DNA of 64,000 nucleotides, from NCBI RefSeq assembly GCF_002632755.1, contig NZ_NJAK01000001.1, positions 2,790,001-2,854,000 of the forward strand. The letters are read 5' to 3'. A program made the translations under genes and the position numbers. This stretch comes from Xenorhabdus ishibashii. Lineage in GTDB: Bacteria; Pseudomonadota; Gammaproteobacteria; Enterobacterales; Enterobacteriaceae. Shown here piece by piece: positions 54,509 to 64,000 of this stretch (the stretch's first letter is position 1; every line of letters starts with the position of its first letter). The notes under the pieces were generated by a model that searched no databases, was not told the origin of the DNA, and saw only the letters and a list, made by a program, of their open reading frames with translations.

Positions 54509-54513
54509 AAAGA

Positions 54514-54590
54514 TGGTGGCTACGACGGGAATCGAACCTGTGACCCCAGCATTATGAGTGCTGTGCTCTAACCAGCTGAGCTACGTAGCC
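54514..54590 (-). tRNA. tRNA-Met (CAT), elongator
   Basis: 77 bases with CCA, sequence as for 54003-54079. First gene of the operon, corresponding to metT, only five bases before tRNA-Leu. Confidence 0.95.
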
Positions 54591-54629
54591 ATCTTTTTTC
54601 GCTTTGCCTTCATCGGCGGTGCGGGGCGA

Positions 54630-54658
54630 ATTATGCGTATATCAGACAGATGCGTCAA
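54630..54658 (-). promoter_or_regulatory. Promoter of the tRNA operon
   Basis: On the minus strand TTGACG, 17 bases, then CATAAT, followed by the GC-rich discriminator TCGCCCCGC typical of stable-RNA promoters under stringent control. It lies about 40 bases before the first tRNA. Confidence 0.75.
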
Positions 54659-54745
54659 CTGCTTTTTTGAAGAAATATGCACAAAATCGTTTGTTTGTTT
54701 GTCTTATAATCGTTTTGCCGACAAACTCGGCGAAAATAGTGGGAT

Positions 54746-55969
54746 TTATCCTCCAAGAAGATGTTGCAACAATACGCCATTAAGCATCGCGCGTTTCGTT
54801 AATGCGAATGCTCCAATTGCTGAACAGTGATTTAGCTCAGAAACCACCACGGGGAGGTCTTCGCGGAATGCTTTTAATACTTGGGTATTGATGCTGCTTT
54901 TGATAGTCGGCATCAATACCTGTTCTGCTTCAGTGATTTCTCCGGCAATCACTACCTTCTGAGGGTTAAATAGGTTAATCGCGATTGAGATAGCCTTGCC
55001 AAGATAGAACCCTACTTGTCTGATGACTTCTGTTGCCAGCAGATCACCTGCATTGGCTGCAAGACAAATTGCATGGATATTGCAATTATCCAAGGCAAGC
55101 TGACTTGGAAACCCTTGGAGTAATTGTTGTTGTACTTTAGTTTCTATTGCTGAATTAGAAGCGATGGTCTCCAGACAACCAAAATTACCACAATGGCAAC
55201 GTTGACCCAGAGGATCGATTTGGATATGGCCTATCTCACCCAGATTGCCGAGTTTGTTGAGTAAAATATTGTTGTTAACAATAACACCCGCCCCCGTACC
55301 GCGATGGATACGCACCAGAATGGAATCTTCACAATCACGTGTTGCCCCGAAATAATTTTCTGCTAATGCAAGGCTGCGAATATCATGACCAATAAAACAG
55401 CAGGTATTGAAATGTTCTTTGAGGTTCTTAACCAGAGGCCAGTTATCTACCTTAATGTGGGGCATATAGCGGATAATACCTTGGTCGGGATCAACCAGTC
55501 CGGGCAGAATAATGGAAATTGCGATCAATTCACGGATCCGGTGCTGGTTTTTGTCGATGAAACTTTCAATGGCGTAAATAATCCGTTTCTCGACTTCCTG
55601 CTGAGTATTTTCCCGCACAGGATAATGTGTTTCCGCTAACGTCTTGCCACTCATATCGAATAGCGCCACGGTTGCATCATGGCGCCCAAGTCGGACTCCA
55701 ATAGTATGGAAATGGCGTGTTTCAGTAATAATAGAGATTGCGCGTCTTCCGCCAGTGGAGGCCTGATGTTCGACTTCTTTTATCAGGCCACGTTCCAGTA
55801 ACTGACGAGTAATTTTGGTTACGCTAGCAGGGGCAAGTTGGCTCTCTTCCGCAATCTGGATACGTGATATTGGCCCATGCTGATCAATCAGCCGGTAGAC
55901 CACAGCACTATTTAGCTGTTTGACTAAATCAATATTACCAATTTGCTTCTGTGCGTTCTCATTACTCAT
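54746..55969 (-). CDS. nagC: N-acetylglucosamine repressor NagC (ROK family)
   Basis: The 407-residue regulator (E. coli 406) has an N-terminal winged helix (about 15-75, ISRIQIAEESQLAPASVTKITRQLLERG) and a ROK sugar-binding domain with the zinc motif GHIQIDPLGQRCHCGNFGCLE. It represses the nag genes and releases DNA on binding GlcNAc-6-phosphate. In E. coli it also controls glmU and chitobiose genes. It ends the nagBAC operon; nagD and asnB of the E. coli locus are absent, and the tRNA promoter follows directly. Confidence 0.97.
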   Translation of the reverse strand: MSNENAQKQIGNIDLVKQLNSAVVYRLIDQHGPISRIQIAEESQLAPASVTKITRQLLERGLIKEVEHQASTGGRRAISIITETRHFHTIGVRLGRHDATVALFDMSGKTLAETHYPVRENTQQEVEKRIIYAIESFIDKNQHRIRELIAISIILPGLVDPDQGIIRYMPHIKVDNWPLVKNLKEHFNTCCFIGHDIRSLALAENYFGATRDCEDSILVRIHRGTGAGVIVNNNILLNKLGNLGEIGHIQIDPLGQRCHCGNFGCLETIASNSAIETKVQQQLLQGFPSQLALDNCNIHAICLAANAGDLLATEVIRQVGFYLGKAISIAINLFNPQKVVIAGEITEAEQVLMPTIKSSINTQVLKAFREDLPVVVSELNHCSAIGAFALTKRAMLNGVLLQHLLGG

Positions 55970-55981
55970 CAGTCTCTATAC

Positions 55982-57139
55982 TCACGGCTGTTTAATTTCA
56001 TTTCCGTTAACAATGGTTTTGCAGATTTTGAAATCGTGAGTAAATGCGGTCAGGTTCGCTACCTTGCCAGACTCAATCGTACCGAGATGTTTATCAATAC
56101 CGATTGCGCGGGCTGGGTAAAGCGTTACCATTCGCAACGTTTCATCCAAAGCAATACCAACATGTTCCACACTATTTTTAACACAATCAATCATTGTGAT
56201 TGATGAGCCGCTCAGTGTTCCATTTTCATCAACACATAAGCCATTTCGATAATATATTGTTTTATTAGCAAAGGTAAATTGTTCCATAGCATCGGAAGCA
56301 AGTCCGGCAGGAACGATGGCATCCGTTACCAAGATAAGTTTTTCATTTTTTAATCTCTTGGAATTGCGGACATTTGGCCATGATACATGCATTCCATCAC
56401 AGATTATGCCGGCATAGACTTCTGGTGAATCATAAATGGCACTAACCAGCCCTGGCTGACGGCCAGAAATCGGCGGCATGGCATTATATAAGTGGGTAGA
56501 GAACGTAATACCATTTTGGAAACCATGCCGAGCTTCTTCATAGGTGGCATTGGAATGACCAGCAGAAACAGTAATGCCCGCTTCGGCCAATTGTCGAATA
56601 TATTTGCTTTCTACCATTTCAGGAGCGAGTGTGATCTTGGTAATAACATCCGCATTCAGACACAGGTAATTAACCATTTCAAGAGTGGGTTTGCGAATAT
56701 AAGCTGGATTGTGAGTCCCCTTTTTTATGGGGTTGATATAAGGTCCTTCCAGATGCAGTCCTAATGCCTGATTGGGATTTTTTTGCAGATAGGCGCGCAT
56801 CACTTCAATGGCTTTTATCATTAATTCATCGGGACTGGTAATGAGGGTAGGCAGGAAACTGGTACAACCGTAACGCTGATTGGTTTGCTGCATGGCATGC
56901 AGAGTCTCTTCTGAAATATCTTCCAATCGCTCATTAAACTGGACACCACCACAACCATTCACTTGTAGATCAACAAATCCCGGAGCGAGATTTGCACCAT
57001 GTAAATCGTGTTTTTCAATTTCTTCTGGTAACTCGTTGACCGGACAGACTTGTTTAATCAAACCATCCGCAATAATGACTGCATGGTTATCGAGCCTGTC
57101 ATATCCGGTATAAATAATGCTATTAGTTAATGCGTACAT
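55982..57139 (-). CDS. nagA: N-acetylglucosamine-6-phosphate deacetylase NagA
   Basis: NagA hydrolyses GlcNAc-6-phosphate to glucosamine-6-phosphate and acetate. The 385-residue amidohydrolase (E. coli 382) shows [18 protein letters not shown], the metal-site Glu in [12 protein letters not shown], His residues in [11 protein letters not shown] and [10 protein letters not shown], and the catalytic Asp in [10 protein letters not shown]. It lies between nagB (24 bases away) and nagC (12 bases). Confidence 0.97.
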   Translation of the reverse strand: MYALTNSIIYTGYDRLDNHAVIIADGLIKQVCPVNELPEEIEKHDLHGANLAPGFVDLQVNGCGGVQFNERLEDISEETLHAMQQTNQRYGCTSFLPTLITSPDELMIKAIEVMRAYLQKNPNQALGLHLEGPYINPIKKGTHNPAYIRKPTLEMVNYLCLNADVITKITLAPEMVESKYIRQLAEAGITVSAGHSNATYEEARHGFQNGITFSTHLYNAMPPISGRQPGLVSAIYDSPEVYAGIICDGMHVSWPNVRNSKRLKNEKLILVTDAIVPAGLASDAMEQFTFANKTIYYRNGLCVDENGTLSGSSITMIDCVKNSVEHVGIALDETLRMVTLYPARAIGIDKHLGTIESGKVANLTAFTHDFKICKTIVNGNEIKQP

Positions 57140-57163
57140 TGATATCTTTACTCCTGAATCAGT

Positions 57164-57970
57164 TTAGCTGGCGAATTCATTAACGATGTCAGCTTCTAAC
57201 TGGTGGAAATACTTCACAGTCTTTACTTTCAATTCCATGGTGGCGGGTTCATCACAGACAATGAGTGATTTTGGATGCATCTGGAGACAGCTTACTGTCC
57301 ACATATGGTTAACATTCCCTTCTACTGCGGCTTGCAGAGCTTGCGCTTTATTCATTCCGGTTGCCAAGATCATGATTTCTTCAGCATCCATTAACGTACC
57401 TACACCAACGGTTAATGCATATTTGGGAACTTGTTCCACATCATTATTGAAAAAACGGGAATTGGCAGTTCGCGTTTCAAGGGTCAGTGTTTTAATTCGC
57501 GTACGTGAAGAAAGAGAAGATGCCGGTTCATTAAAGGCAATATGCCCATCATTACCAACACCCCCCATAAATAAATGTATCTTGCCATAGGATTTGATTT
57601 TATTTTCGTAACGTTGACATTCAACATTAATATCTTCCGCATTTCCGTTTAACAAATTGATGTTCTCGTTTGGGATATCAATGTGGTTGAAGAAATTATG
57701 GTACATAAATGAATGATAGCTTTGGGGATGATCTTCCGATAGTCCAACATATTCATCCATATTAAATGTCACAACATGTTTGAAGCTTACTTTTCCAGCC
57801 TGATATAGGGAAATCAGTTCCTTATAGGTTGCCAGTGGTGTACTGCCTGTGGGAAGCCCTAGTACGAAAGGGCGTTCAGCCGTTGGATTGAACTCATTAA
57901 TTCTGCTTGCAATATAGTGAGCAGACCATCGGCCAACGTCACTTGCCGTCGTTAGGGGAATTAGCCTCAT
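57164..57970 (-). CDS. nagB: Glucosamine-6-phosphate deaminase NagB
   Basis: NagB turns glucosamine-6-phosphate into fructose-6-phosphate and ammonia, feeding glycolysis. The 268 residues (E. coli 266) contain [23 protein letters not shown] with catalytic Asp72, and [23 protein letters not shown] with Asp141, His143 and Glu148 equivalents. AGAGG lies seven bases before the ATG. First gene of nagBAC, divergent from nagE. Confidence 0.97.
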   Translation of the reverse strand: MRLIPLTTASDVGRWSAHYIASRINEFNPTAERPFVLGLPTGSTPLATYKELISLYQAGKVSFKHVVTFNMDEYVGLSEDHPQSYHSFMYHNFFNHIDIPNENINLLNGNAEDINVECQRYENKIKSYGKIHLFMGGVGNDGHIAFNEPASSLSSRTRIKTLTLETRTANSRFFNNDVEQVPKYALTVGVGTLMDAEEIMILATGMNKAQALQAAVEGNVNHMWTVSCLQMHPKSLIVCDEPATMELKVKTVKYFHQLEADIVNEFAS

Positions 57971-58201
57971 GATTACCTCTTAAAAAAGCATTAAAAAATT
58001 TAATGAAGATAAGTTATACACGACATACGTGATATTTGAATTTCAATATTATCAGTGTAGTGCGTGATAGTTTTGGAACAGAAGCGCACATCATACTTTT
58101 CTATGTGGAGTCTTGCCCCATTCAGTGTGATAGAGATATTTTTCATAATAAAATAAGTTTTGTGTTATAGCTATGTTTTTGATTGATAATTCACCTAATG
58201 C

Positions 58202-58217
58202 GGTGATGTTAATCACA
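58202..58217 (+). promoter_or_regulatory. CRP-binding site between nagB and nagE
   Basis: GGTGA, six bases, TCACA: one mismatch to the TGTGA-N6-TCACA consensus. Catabolite activation of nagE/nagB is known in E. coli. Confidence 0.6.
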
Positions 58218-58228
58218 AATCAGAGGGA

Positions 58229-58250
58229 TTTAATTTGCGATACAAAATAT
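58229..58250. promoter_or_regulatory. NagC operator-like site near nagE
   Basis: The sequence TTTAATTTGCGATACAAAAT closely resembles the E. coli nagE operator core as I remember it (TAATTTGCGATACGAATTA). It is about 100 bases before nagE and 12 bases after the CRP site. Confidence 0.5.
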
Positions 58251-58352
58251 TTTTTTTAGACTAAAAAATCCTTTCACAATAAATAGATAAATAATGGCAT
58301 TTATCATTAATTAACTAAAAGACTCCATTAACGGAGCTTCAAGGGGGCATAA

Positions 58353-59858
58353 GTGAACATTCTGAACTATTTACAACGAATTGGGCGGGCATTGATGGTG
58401 CCTGTGGCAACATTGCCGGCAGCGGCAATATTAGTTGGTATAGGTTATTGGATTGATCCAACGGGATGGGGAGCCGATAACGCGTTGGCGGCATTTTTGA
58501 TCACATCAGGTAATGCCATTTTGGATAACATGGGAATGCTGTTTGCAGTTGGTGTCGCCTATGGTATGTCGAAAGATAAAGATGGAGCCGCTGCATTAGC
58601 TGGACTTATCGGATTTATTGTTGTCATGAAATTATGTTCTCCGGCAGCAGTGTCAATGATTAAAAGTATTCCGATTGAAGAAGTTCCCAAGGCATTTGGC
58701 AAGATAAATAACCAATTTGTTGGGATCTTGGTAGGTGTATTCTCCGCTGAGCTGTATAACCGCTACAGCAGAGTAGAACTGCCACAGGCTTTGTCTTTTT
58801 TTGGCGGTCGTCGTTTAGTACCCATCTTGAACTCTTTCTTGATGATTATTGTCTCTTTTATCCTGATAGTCATTTGGCCCGTAGTTTATGATTGGCTGGT
58901 GGCATTTGGTGAAAGCATCATGGGTCTTGGTTCAACGGGAGCAGGTCTTTACGCCTTCTTTAACCGTCTATTGATACCTGTTGGTCTGCATCATGCTCTG
59001 AACTCAGTATTCTGGTTTGATGTTGCTGGTATTAATGACATTCCTAACTTTCTCGGTGGTCAGAAATCCATTGAAGCAGGCACTGCTATTATGGGGATCA
59101 CTGGTCGTTATCAGGCGGGTTTTTTCCCGATTATGATGTTTGGCTTACCAGGAGCTGCGTTGGCGATTTACCACTGTGCTCGGCCTGAAAATAAAACCAA
59201 AGTTGCGGGTATCATGATGGCCGGAGCATTTGCGGCCTTTTTTACAGGCGTAACTGAACCGCTAGAGTTCTCTTTCATGTTTGTTGCACCAGTGCTTTAT
59301 GTTTTGCATGCCATCATGACGGGAATTTCGGTTTACATTGCAGCGGCAATGCACTGGATTGCCGGTTTCGGCTTCAGTGCGGGATTTGTTGATATGTTAC
59401 TCTCCTCGCGTAATCCACTGGCTGTCCATTGGTACATGTTGATTTTGCAGGGTTTGGTGTTCTTTTGCCTTTATTATGTTGTCTTCCGTTTCACCATCAA
59501 AAAATTCAATTTGATGACCCCCGGACGTGAATTATCGGCCACAGATGAAACTGATGGCTATGATGTCGATATGGTGAAGAAAGACCGTCACTCTGTACAC
59601 GATATTGAGGAAGAAGCGCGTCAATATATTGCCGCTGTGGGAGGGGCAGATAATTTGACAAGTATTGATGCTTGTATCAGCAGATTGCGTTTGTCAGTTA
59701 AAGACTCAAATTTAGTCAATAATCAATTGGTGAAACACCTTGGTGCTTCAGGGGTTATTCGCCTGAATAAACAGAGTGTACAAATTGTTGTTGGGACTCG
59801 CGCGGAATTGATAGCTAATGCTATGCGTGACTTATTAGCGAAAGGTTTTATTAAGTAG
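58353..59858 (+). CDS. nagE: N-acetylglucosamine PTS permease NagE, EIICB only
   Basis: NagE imports and phosphorylates GlcNAc. The 501-residue protein has the EIIC membrane domain (about 1-385, GRALMVPVATLPAAAIL, GITGRYQAGFFPIMMFGLPGAAL, TGVTEPLEFSFMF) and an EIIB domain with the phosphorylated Cys in SIDACISRLRLSV (Cys441). E. coli NagE is 648 residues with a C-terminal EIIA domain; here the frame ends right after EIIB and nothing EIIA-like remains in the 191 bases before glnS. It must take phosphate from a separate EIIA, most likely the glucose EIIA (Crr). The initiation codon in the window is GTG at 58353, preceded by AAGGGGG. Confidence 0.94.
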   Translation: MNILNYLQRIGRALMVPVATLPAAAILVGIGYWIDPTGWGADNALAAFLITSGNAILDNMGMLFAVGVAYGMSKDKDGAAALAGLIGFIVVMKLCSPAAVSMIKSIPIEEVPKAFGKINNQFVGILVGVFSAELYNRYSRVELPQALSFFGGRRLVPILNSFLMIIVSFILIVIWPVVYDWLVAFGESIMGLGSTGAGLYAFFNRLLIPVGLHHALNSVFWFDVAGINDIPNFLGGQKSIEAGTAIMGITGRYQAGFFPIMMFGLPGAALAIYHCARPENKTKVAGIMMAGAFAAFFTGVTEPLEFSFMFVAPVLYVLHAIMTGISVYIAAAMHWIAGFGFSAGFVDMLLSSRNPLAVHWYMLILQGLVFFCLYYVVFRFTIKKFNLMTPGRELSATDETDGYDVDMVKKDRHSVHDIEEEARQYIAAVGGADNLTSIDACISRLRLSVKDSNLVNNQLVKHLGASGVIRLNKQSVQIVVGTRAELIANAMRDLLAKGFIK

Positions 59859-59904
59859 ATCAACTAATTGTGGTATTGAATAATCATCGAATTGGTTGAT
59901 TTTG

Positions 59905-59935
59905 TAGCGGGAAGCTTTTGAACTTCCCGCTTTTC
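59905..59935 (+). terminator. Terminator after nagE
   Basis: AGCGGGAAG and CTTCCCGCT pair over nine bases around an eight-base loop and are followed by TTTCC, 47 bases past the nagE stop. Confidence 0.75.
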
Positions 59936-60049
59936 CGCACTAACTTTACCCATTCCACCATTTCCCACGAACAAAGTATTGTTTCTCGGTTCAGCTTATT
60001 AGATTATAGAAGGTTATGTTGAAGCGCTTTTTGCATTGAGGAAAAAACG

Positions 60050-61717
60050 ATGAGTGAGGCAGATGCCCGCCCGACAAACTTTATTCGTCAGATTATTGAC
60101 GAAGATCTGGCAACTGGTAAACATACATCCGTACATACCCGTTTCCCACCTGAACCCAACGGTTATCTGCATATCGGCCATGCCAAGTCGATCTGCCTGA
60201 ATTTTGGCATCGCTCAAGACTATCAGGGACAATGCAACCTACGTTTTGACGATACAAACCCCGTCAAGGAAGATATCGAGTACGTTGAATCGATTAAAAC
60301 TGATGTTCAGTGGTTGGGTTTCCAGTGGAGTGGGGATATTCGCTATTCTTCCGACTATTTCGATACCCTGTATCAATACGCGATTGAATTAATCAATAAG
60401 GGTCTGGCGTATGTCGATGAACTGTGTCCAGAAGAGATCCGTGAATATCGCGGTACGTTAAAAGAGCCAGGCAAAAACAGTCCATATCGTGATCGCAGTG
60501 TAGAAGAAAACCTGGCTCTGTTTGAAAAAATGCGTGCCGGTGAATTTGCTGAAGGTAAGGCGTGTCTGCGTGCCAAAATTGATATGGCATCCCCGTTCAT
60601 TGTTATGCGTGATCCGGTGATCTATCGTATTAAATTTGCCGAGCATCACCAGTCAGGCAATAAGTGGTGCATCTATCCAATGTACGATTTCACGCATTGT
60701 ATTTCTGATGCGCTGGAGGGGATCACCCATTCCATCTGTACACTGGAATTTCAGGATAACCGACGTTTGTACGATTGGGTATTGGATAACATTACGATTG
60801 ATTGTCATCCACGTCAGTACGAGTTTTCTCGCCTGAATCTGGAATATACGGTGATGTCCAAGCGTAAACTTAACCAGTTAGTGACAGAAAAAATCGTTGA
60901 TGGTTGGGATGACCCACGTATGCCAACTATCTCTGGATTACGTCGTCGTGGTTATACTGCGGCTTCTATTCGTGAATTCTGTCGTCGTATTGGTGTGACA
61001 AAACAGGATAACAACGTTGAAATGGCCGCATTGGAATCCTGCATCCGTGATGATCTGAATGAAAATGCACCGCGCGCGATGGCGGTTCTTGATCCAGTGA
61101 AACTGGTGATTGAAAACATGCCGGAAGGTGAAGTTATTCTGACAATGCCTAACCATCCGAACAAACCAGAAATGGGCAGCCGTGAAGTGCCGTTCAGTCG
61201 CGAAGTCTACATTGATCGTGCAGATTTTCGTGAAGAAGCAAACCGCCAATATAAGCGTCTGGTTCTGGGTAAAGAAGTCCGTCTGCGTAATGCTTATGTG
61301 ATTAAAGCCGAGCGAGTTGAGAAAGATGCAGAAGGCAATATCACGACAATTTATTGTCAGTATGACGAGCAAACCCTGAACAAAGATCCAGCCGATGGTC
61401 GCAAGGTTAAGGGTGTCATTCATTGGGTAAGCGCAGCACACGGTGTACCGGCAGAATTCTATCTGTATGACCGTCTGTTTAGCGTAGCAAACCCAGGGGC
61501 AGAAGCTGACTTCTTGTCTACTATCAATCAGAATTCGCTGGTGATCCGTAAAGGATTTGTCGAAACAGGGTTGGCAAATGCTTTACCAGAAACAACCTAT
61601 CAGTTTGAGCGCGAAGGTTATTTCTGTGCTGATAGCCGTCTCTCAGGTGCTGAACATCTGGTCTTTAACCGTACGGTTGGCCTGCGCGATACTTGGGCAA
61701 AAATTTCGCAAGAGTAA
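60050..61717 (+). CDS. glnS: Glutaminyl-tRNA synthetase
   Basis: The 555-residue class I synthetase (E. coli 554) charges tRNA-Gln, three genes for which lie 6 kb away. HIGH appears in [21 protein letters not shown], and the KMSKS loop is [10 protein letters not shown]. The C-terminal beta-barrels that read the anticodon include [18 protein letters not shown]. It is monocistronic with a strong terminator after it. Confidence 0.98.
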   Translation: MSEADARPTNFIRQIIDEDLATGKHTSVHTRFPPEPNGYLHIGHAKSICLNFGIAQDYQGQCNLRFDDTNPVKEDIEYVESIKTDVQWLGFQWSGDIRYSSDYFDTLYQYAIELINKGLAYVDELCPEEIREYRGTLKEPGKNSPYRDRSVEENLALFEKMRAGEFAEGKACLRAKIDMASPFIVMRDPVIYRIKFAEHHQSGNKWCIYPMYDFTHCISDALEGITHSICTLEFQDNRRLYDWVLDNITIDCHPRQYEFSRLNLEYTVMSKRKLNQLVTEKIVDGWDDPRMPTISGLRRRGYTAASIREFCRRIGVTKQDNNVEMAALESCIRDDLNENAPRAMAVLDPVKLVIENMPEGEVILTMPNHPNKPEMGSREVPFSREVYIDRADFREEANRQYKRLVLGKEVRLRNAYVIKAERVEKDAEGNITTIYCQYDEQTLNKDPADGRKVKGVIHWVSAAHGVPAEFYLYDRLFSVANPGAEADFLSTINQNSLVIRKGFVETGLANALPETTYQFEREGYFCADSRLSGAEHLVFNRTVGLRDTWAKISQE

Positions 61718-61749
61718 TAATCTCACCAAGATAATGTGATCCTTCCCAC

Positions 61750-61779
61750 AAAAAAGCGTGATTATTTTCACGCTTTTTT
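61750..61779 (+). terminator. Terminator after glnS
   Basis: AAAAAAGCGTGA pairs with TCACGCTTTTTT around TTATTT, ending in a T run. Works in both directions. Confidence 0.92.
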
Positions 61780-61938
61780 GTGCTTGATAGCCTTGTAATG
61801 AAAATTAACTCCTTCAGGTAAGATTAAAAATTGCCTTATAGTCACATGTTATGTAGGGTTATTGCCTGGCCAGACTTGTACATTATTTGCCCCAAAATTT
61901 GCCCATTGAAAAAATAATAAGTTCGGACGAGGTAATTT

Positions 61939-64000
61939 ATGAAAACTATTAAATTACGTACTTTGGCAGCATTTATCACGGCAGTTGGATTTATAGGCAA
62001 CGCTCATGCAGAAATGGCATCACCAATGTCATTGCAGCAATCCATGTCATCACAACAGATTGTGGATTTACTCAGTCAGTTAAAAGTTAATTTCAAAGTC
62101 ATTGATAATCAGGCGGGTGCACATGGTACAGATTGTGCCATTCTTGGCGCTGATTCGGCGGCCTGTAATCGGGTTAACATTACCTTGAGCAATGGTGATC
62201 AGGCAATCAACTCTTCCGATTGGGCGCTCTATTTTCACAGTATTCGCCAAATCCTGAAATTGGATAATGATCAATACAAAATCACCCATATTACCGGTGA
62301 CTTACATAAACTGGAGCCAACGAAGCAATTTACGGGCATCAAAGCCAATGAAGAGATCGTGTTACCCATTATTGGTGAATATTGGCAGATTTACAGTACA
62401 GATTTTATGCCGCGTTGGTATGCAACTTCTGGTGATGCGACGCCCAAAATCTTGGCAAATACCGATACTGAAAACATCAGCGAATTTTTATCTGATCTGA
62501 AAGGCGAACAGTGGCAACGAACCACAACGGATAACAATACCCTGATGACGCCTGAAAACCGCTTTGCAAAAAACCAACAAGTGGCAACGATCAGTGAAGA
62601 TAAACTGCGAGGGCAGATTATTCCGACACCGAGAGAGCTTTCCGTTCATTCCCAGGATGTGGATTTATCCCGTGGCGTGAAATTAGAGTTGGGCGGGTTG
62701 AGCGGCGAAACTATTAACGTGATCAGGGAACGTTTTAAAGCCCGTGATATTCATTTAACGGATAACGGTTACCGAATAGCAACTCAAATCAACGCAAACC
62801 AATTTACCAAGCCTTGGCGAATAAAAGGTGCGTATTTATTGGAGATTACCACCAAAGGGGCACAAATCATCGCATTTGATCAATCTGGTGTATTCTATGG
62901 CCTACAATCGCTGTTTTCCTTACTTCCTGCCAATGGTATGCCAAAGATTGCGACACTGACGGCAAAAGATGCACCTCGGTTTGAATATCGCGGTGTGTTC
63001 CTTGATGTTGGGCGAAATTTTCATAGCAAAGAAGCTGTCTTGCGTCTGCTTGACCAAATGTCCCGCTATAAACTGAACAAGTTCCATTTCCATTTGAGTG
63101 ATGATGAAGGTTGGCGTTTAGAAATCCCTGATTTACCGGAATTGACTGAAATCGGCAGTCAACGTTGCCATGATTTGAGTGAGACTCAGTGCTTATTGCC
63201 GCAATTGGGATCAGGGCCAGAGAATAACAATATGGGAAGTGGCTATTTTAGCCGTCAGGATTACATTGATATTCTGAACTATGCCAAAGCCCGTCAGATA
63301 GAAGTGATCCCAGAAATTGATATACCCGCCCACGCTCGTGCCGCAGTGATGTCGATGGAAGCGCGCTATAAGAAACTGATGGCGCAGGGCAAAGAGCAGG
63401 AAGCTAATGAATATCGCCTGCTTGATCAGACAGATACCTCGAATACCACCTCCGTGCAGTTCTATGATCGCCACAGTTACCTTAACCCGTGCATGGATTC
63501 GGCAAAACGATTTATCAATAAAGTGATTAGCGAAATTGTTGCCATGCACAAAGAAGCGGGTCTGCCGTTAAATACATGGCATTTTGGTGGCGATGAGGCG
63601 AAAAATATCCGTTTGGGGGCAGGATATCAGGACAAAAATGGGACAATTGTGCCAGACAAAGGGATTATCAACCAAAAAATCGAAGACAAGCCGTGGGCAA
63701 AATCTCAGGCTTGTCAGAAAATGATAGCGCAAGGTGTTATTAAAGATGTAGATGAACTTGCCAGTTATTTTGCCATTGAAGTCAGCAAAATCGTTAATGC
63801 CCACGGTATCAGCACCATGCAGGTATGGCAGGATGGACTGAAACAGGCTAAATCGGCAAAAGATTTTGCGACTAAACAGGTGACGGTGAACTTCTGGGAT
63901 ACCCTGTATTGGGGAGGTTATGATTCTGTCAATGACTGGGCGAATAAAGGTTATCGGGTCATTGTTTCCAGCCCTGATTATGTCTATCTGGATATGCCAT
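61939..64000 (+). CDS. chb: Chitobiase (beta-N-acetylhexosaminidase, GH20), 3' end beyond window
   Basis: Chitobiase splits chitobiose into GlcNAc in the periplasm or outside, feeding NagE and the nag pathway. The visible 687 residues are open to the window edge; Serratia chitobiase has about 885. A signal peptide ends AHA before EMASPM. The order is CHB_HEX carbohydrate-binding domain (about 40-200), GH20 N-terminal domain (about 225-340) and the GH20 barrel from APRFEYRGVFLDVGRNF. The catalytic pair is Asp552-Glu553 in TWHFGGDEAKN. Other barrel residues (FHFHLSDDEGWRLEI, EIDIPAHARAAV) are intact. GGACGAGG lies before the ATG. It follows glnS directly; Serratia and others have chitoporin genes here. 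Confidence 0.93.
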   Translation, partial: MKTIKLRTLAAFITAVGFIGNAHAEMASPMSLQQSMSSQQIVDLLSQLKVNFKVIDNQAGAHGTDCAILGADSAACNRVNITLSNGDQAINSSDWALYFHSIRQILKLDNDQYKITHITGDLHKLEPTKQFTGIKANEEIVLPIIGEYWQIYSTDFMPRWYATSGDATPKILANTDTENISEFLSDLKGEQWQRTTTDNNTLMTPENRFAKNQQVATISEDKLRGQIIPTPRELSVHSQDVDLSRGVKLELGGLSGETINVIRERFKARDIHLTDNGYRIATQINANQFTKPWRIKGAYLLEITTKGAQIIAFDQSGVFYGLQSLFSLLPANGMPKIATLTAKDAPRFEYRGVFLDVGRNFHSKEAVLRLLDQMSRYKLNKFHFHLSDDEGWRLEIPDLPELTEIGSQRCHDLSETQCLLPQLGSGPENNNMGSGYFSRQDYIDILNYAKARQIEVIPEIDIPAHARAAVMSMEARYKKLMAQGKEQEANEYRLLDQTDTSNTTSVQFYDRHSYLNPCMDSAKRFINKVISEIVAMHKEAGLPLNTWHFGGDEAKNIRLGAGYQDKNGTIVPDKGIINQKIEDKPWAKSQACQKMIAQGVIKDVDELASYFAIEVSKIVNAHGISTMQVWQDGLKQAKSAKDFATKQVTVNFWDTLYWGGYDSVNDWANKGYRVIVSSPDYVYLDMP

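Larger units (their letters stand above)
57971..58352. promoter_or_regulatory. Divergent nagB-nagE control region
   Basis: This 382-base AT-rich region must hold both promoters. In E. coli it is a loop of two NagC operators with a CRP site. Here a CRP site (58202-58217) and a NagC-like operator (58229-58250) are visible next to nagE. A second near-palindromic candidate, GATATTTGAATTTCAATATT near 58031-58050, lies close to nagB, which would allow the same loop. Confidence 0.6.

Noticed and set aside
54003..54590. Near-identical repeats that could suggest attachment sites or a CRISPR-like array
   Set aside because: They are full tRNA genes in known order; no integrase or phage gene is adjacent.

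Overview
The window is a stretch of enterobacterial core chromosome, most likely from Xenorhabdus (Morganellaceae), with Photorhabdus as the nearest alternative. The gene families, AT-leaning codon use and 16S rRNA all fit an Enterobacterales insect-associated genus. In the 16S variable loop near position 4250 the sequence reads TTTG, closer to the TTCG I remember for Xenorhabdus than to the longer TGAAAG loop of Photorhabdus. This genus call is inference from memory, not from a search.

Layout. 1-3622: end of rluD, then pgeF and clpB (heat-shock promoter), plus strand. 3640-9110: a complete rrn operon (P1, P2, boxA, 16S, tRNA-Glu, 23S, 5S, terminator). 9134-15726: a shortened yfiM, pssA, pat and the tRNA acp3U transferase gene yfiP (minus), then yfiF (plus). 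15824-24186: one minus-strand block running proV-proW-proX (glycine betaine uptake), ygaZ-ygaH (branched-chain amino acid export), emrR-emrA-emrB (multidrug efflux). 24187-25448: 1.26 kb of AT-rich DNA with a proU-like promoter and gene debris. 25449-31271: ogt, cspE, fluC, lipA, lipB, a TrkG-type potassium transporter and a siderophore-interacting protein with a Fur-box-like site. 31390-40427: cell-wall elongation and housekeeping cluster (ybeD, dacA, rlpA, rodA, mrdA, rlmH, rsfS, nadD, holA, lptE). 40460-53665: leuS, gltIJKL, lnt, corC, ybeY, ybeZ, miaB, and ubiF on the other strand. 53913-54590: six tRNA genes (Met, Leu, two Gln-TTG, Met, Gln-CTG in transcription order). 54746-64000: nagC-nagA-nagB facing nagE, then glnS and a chitobiase gene cut by the window edge.

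Compared with E. coli the window joins three distant chromosomal blocks: rluD-to-yfiF, emrB-to-proV and cspE-to-glnS. The joins fall at about 15.77 kb and in the 24.2-25.4 kb debris zone. Genes present in E. coli at these places but not seen here include kgtP, trxC, tatE, cobC, asnB, nagD and the chitoporin gene. trkG and the siderophore-interacting gene are additions.

Together the genes cover stress proteostasis, translation, osmoprotection, lipoate synthesis, peptidoglycan elongation, lipoprotein maturation, glutamate uptake and use of chitin-derived amino sugars. The last of these (chitobiase, NagE, NagA, NagB, NagC) makes ecological sense in an insect pathogen. I found no CRISPR array, prophage, insertion sequence, toxin cluster or biosynthetic cluster. 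No clearly new multi-gene system is visible. The most unusual points are small: the debris region, the terminator-like hairpin before cspE, the NadD extension with an in-frame 12-bp repeat, the ProW tail, the EIIA-less NagE, and trkG away from any prophage.
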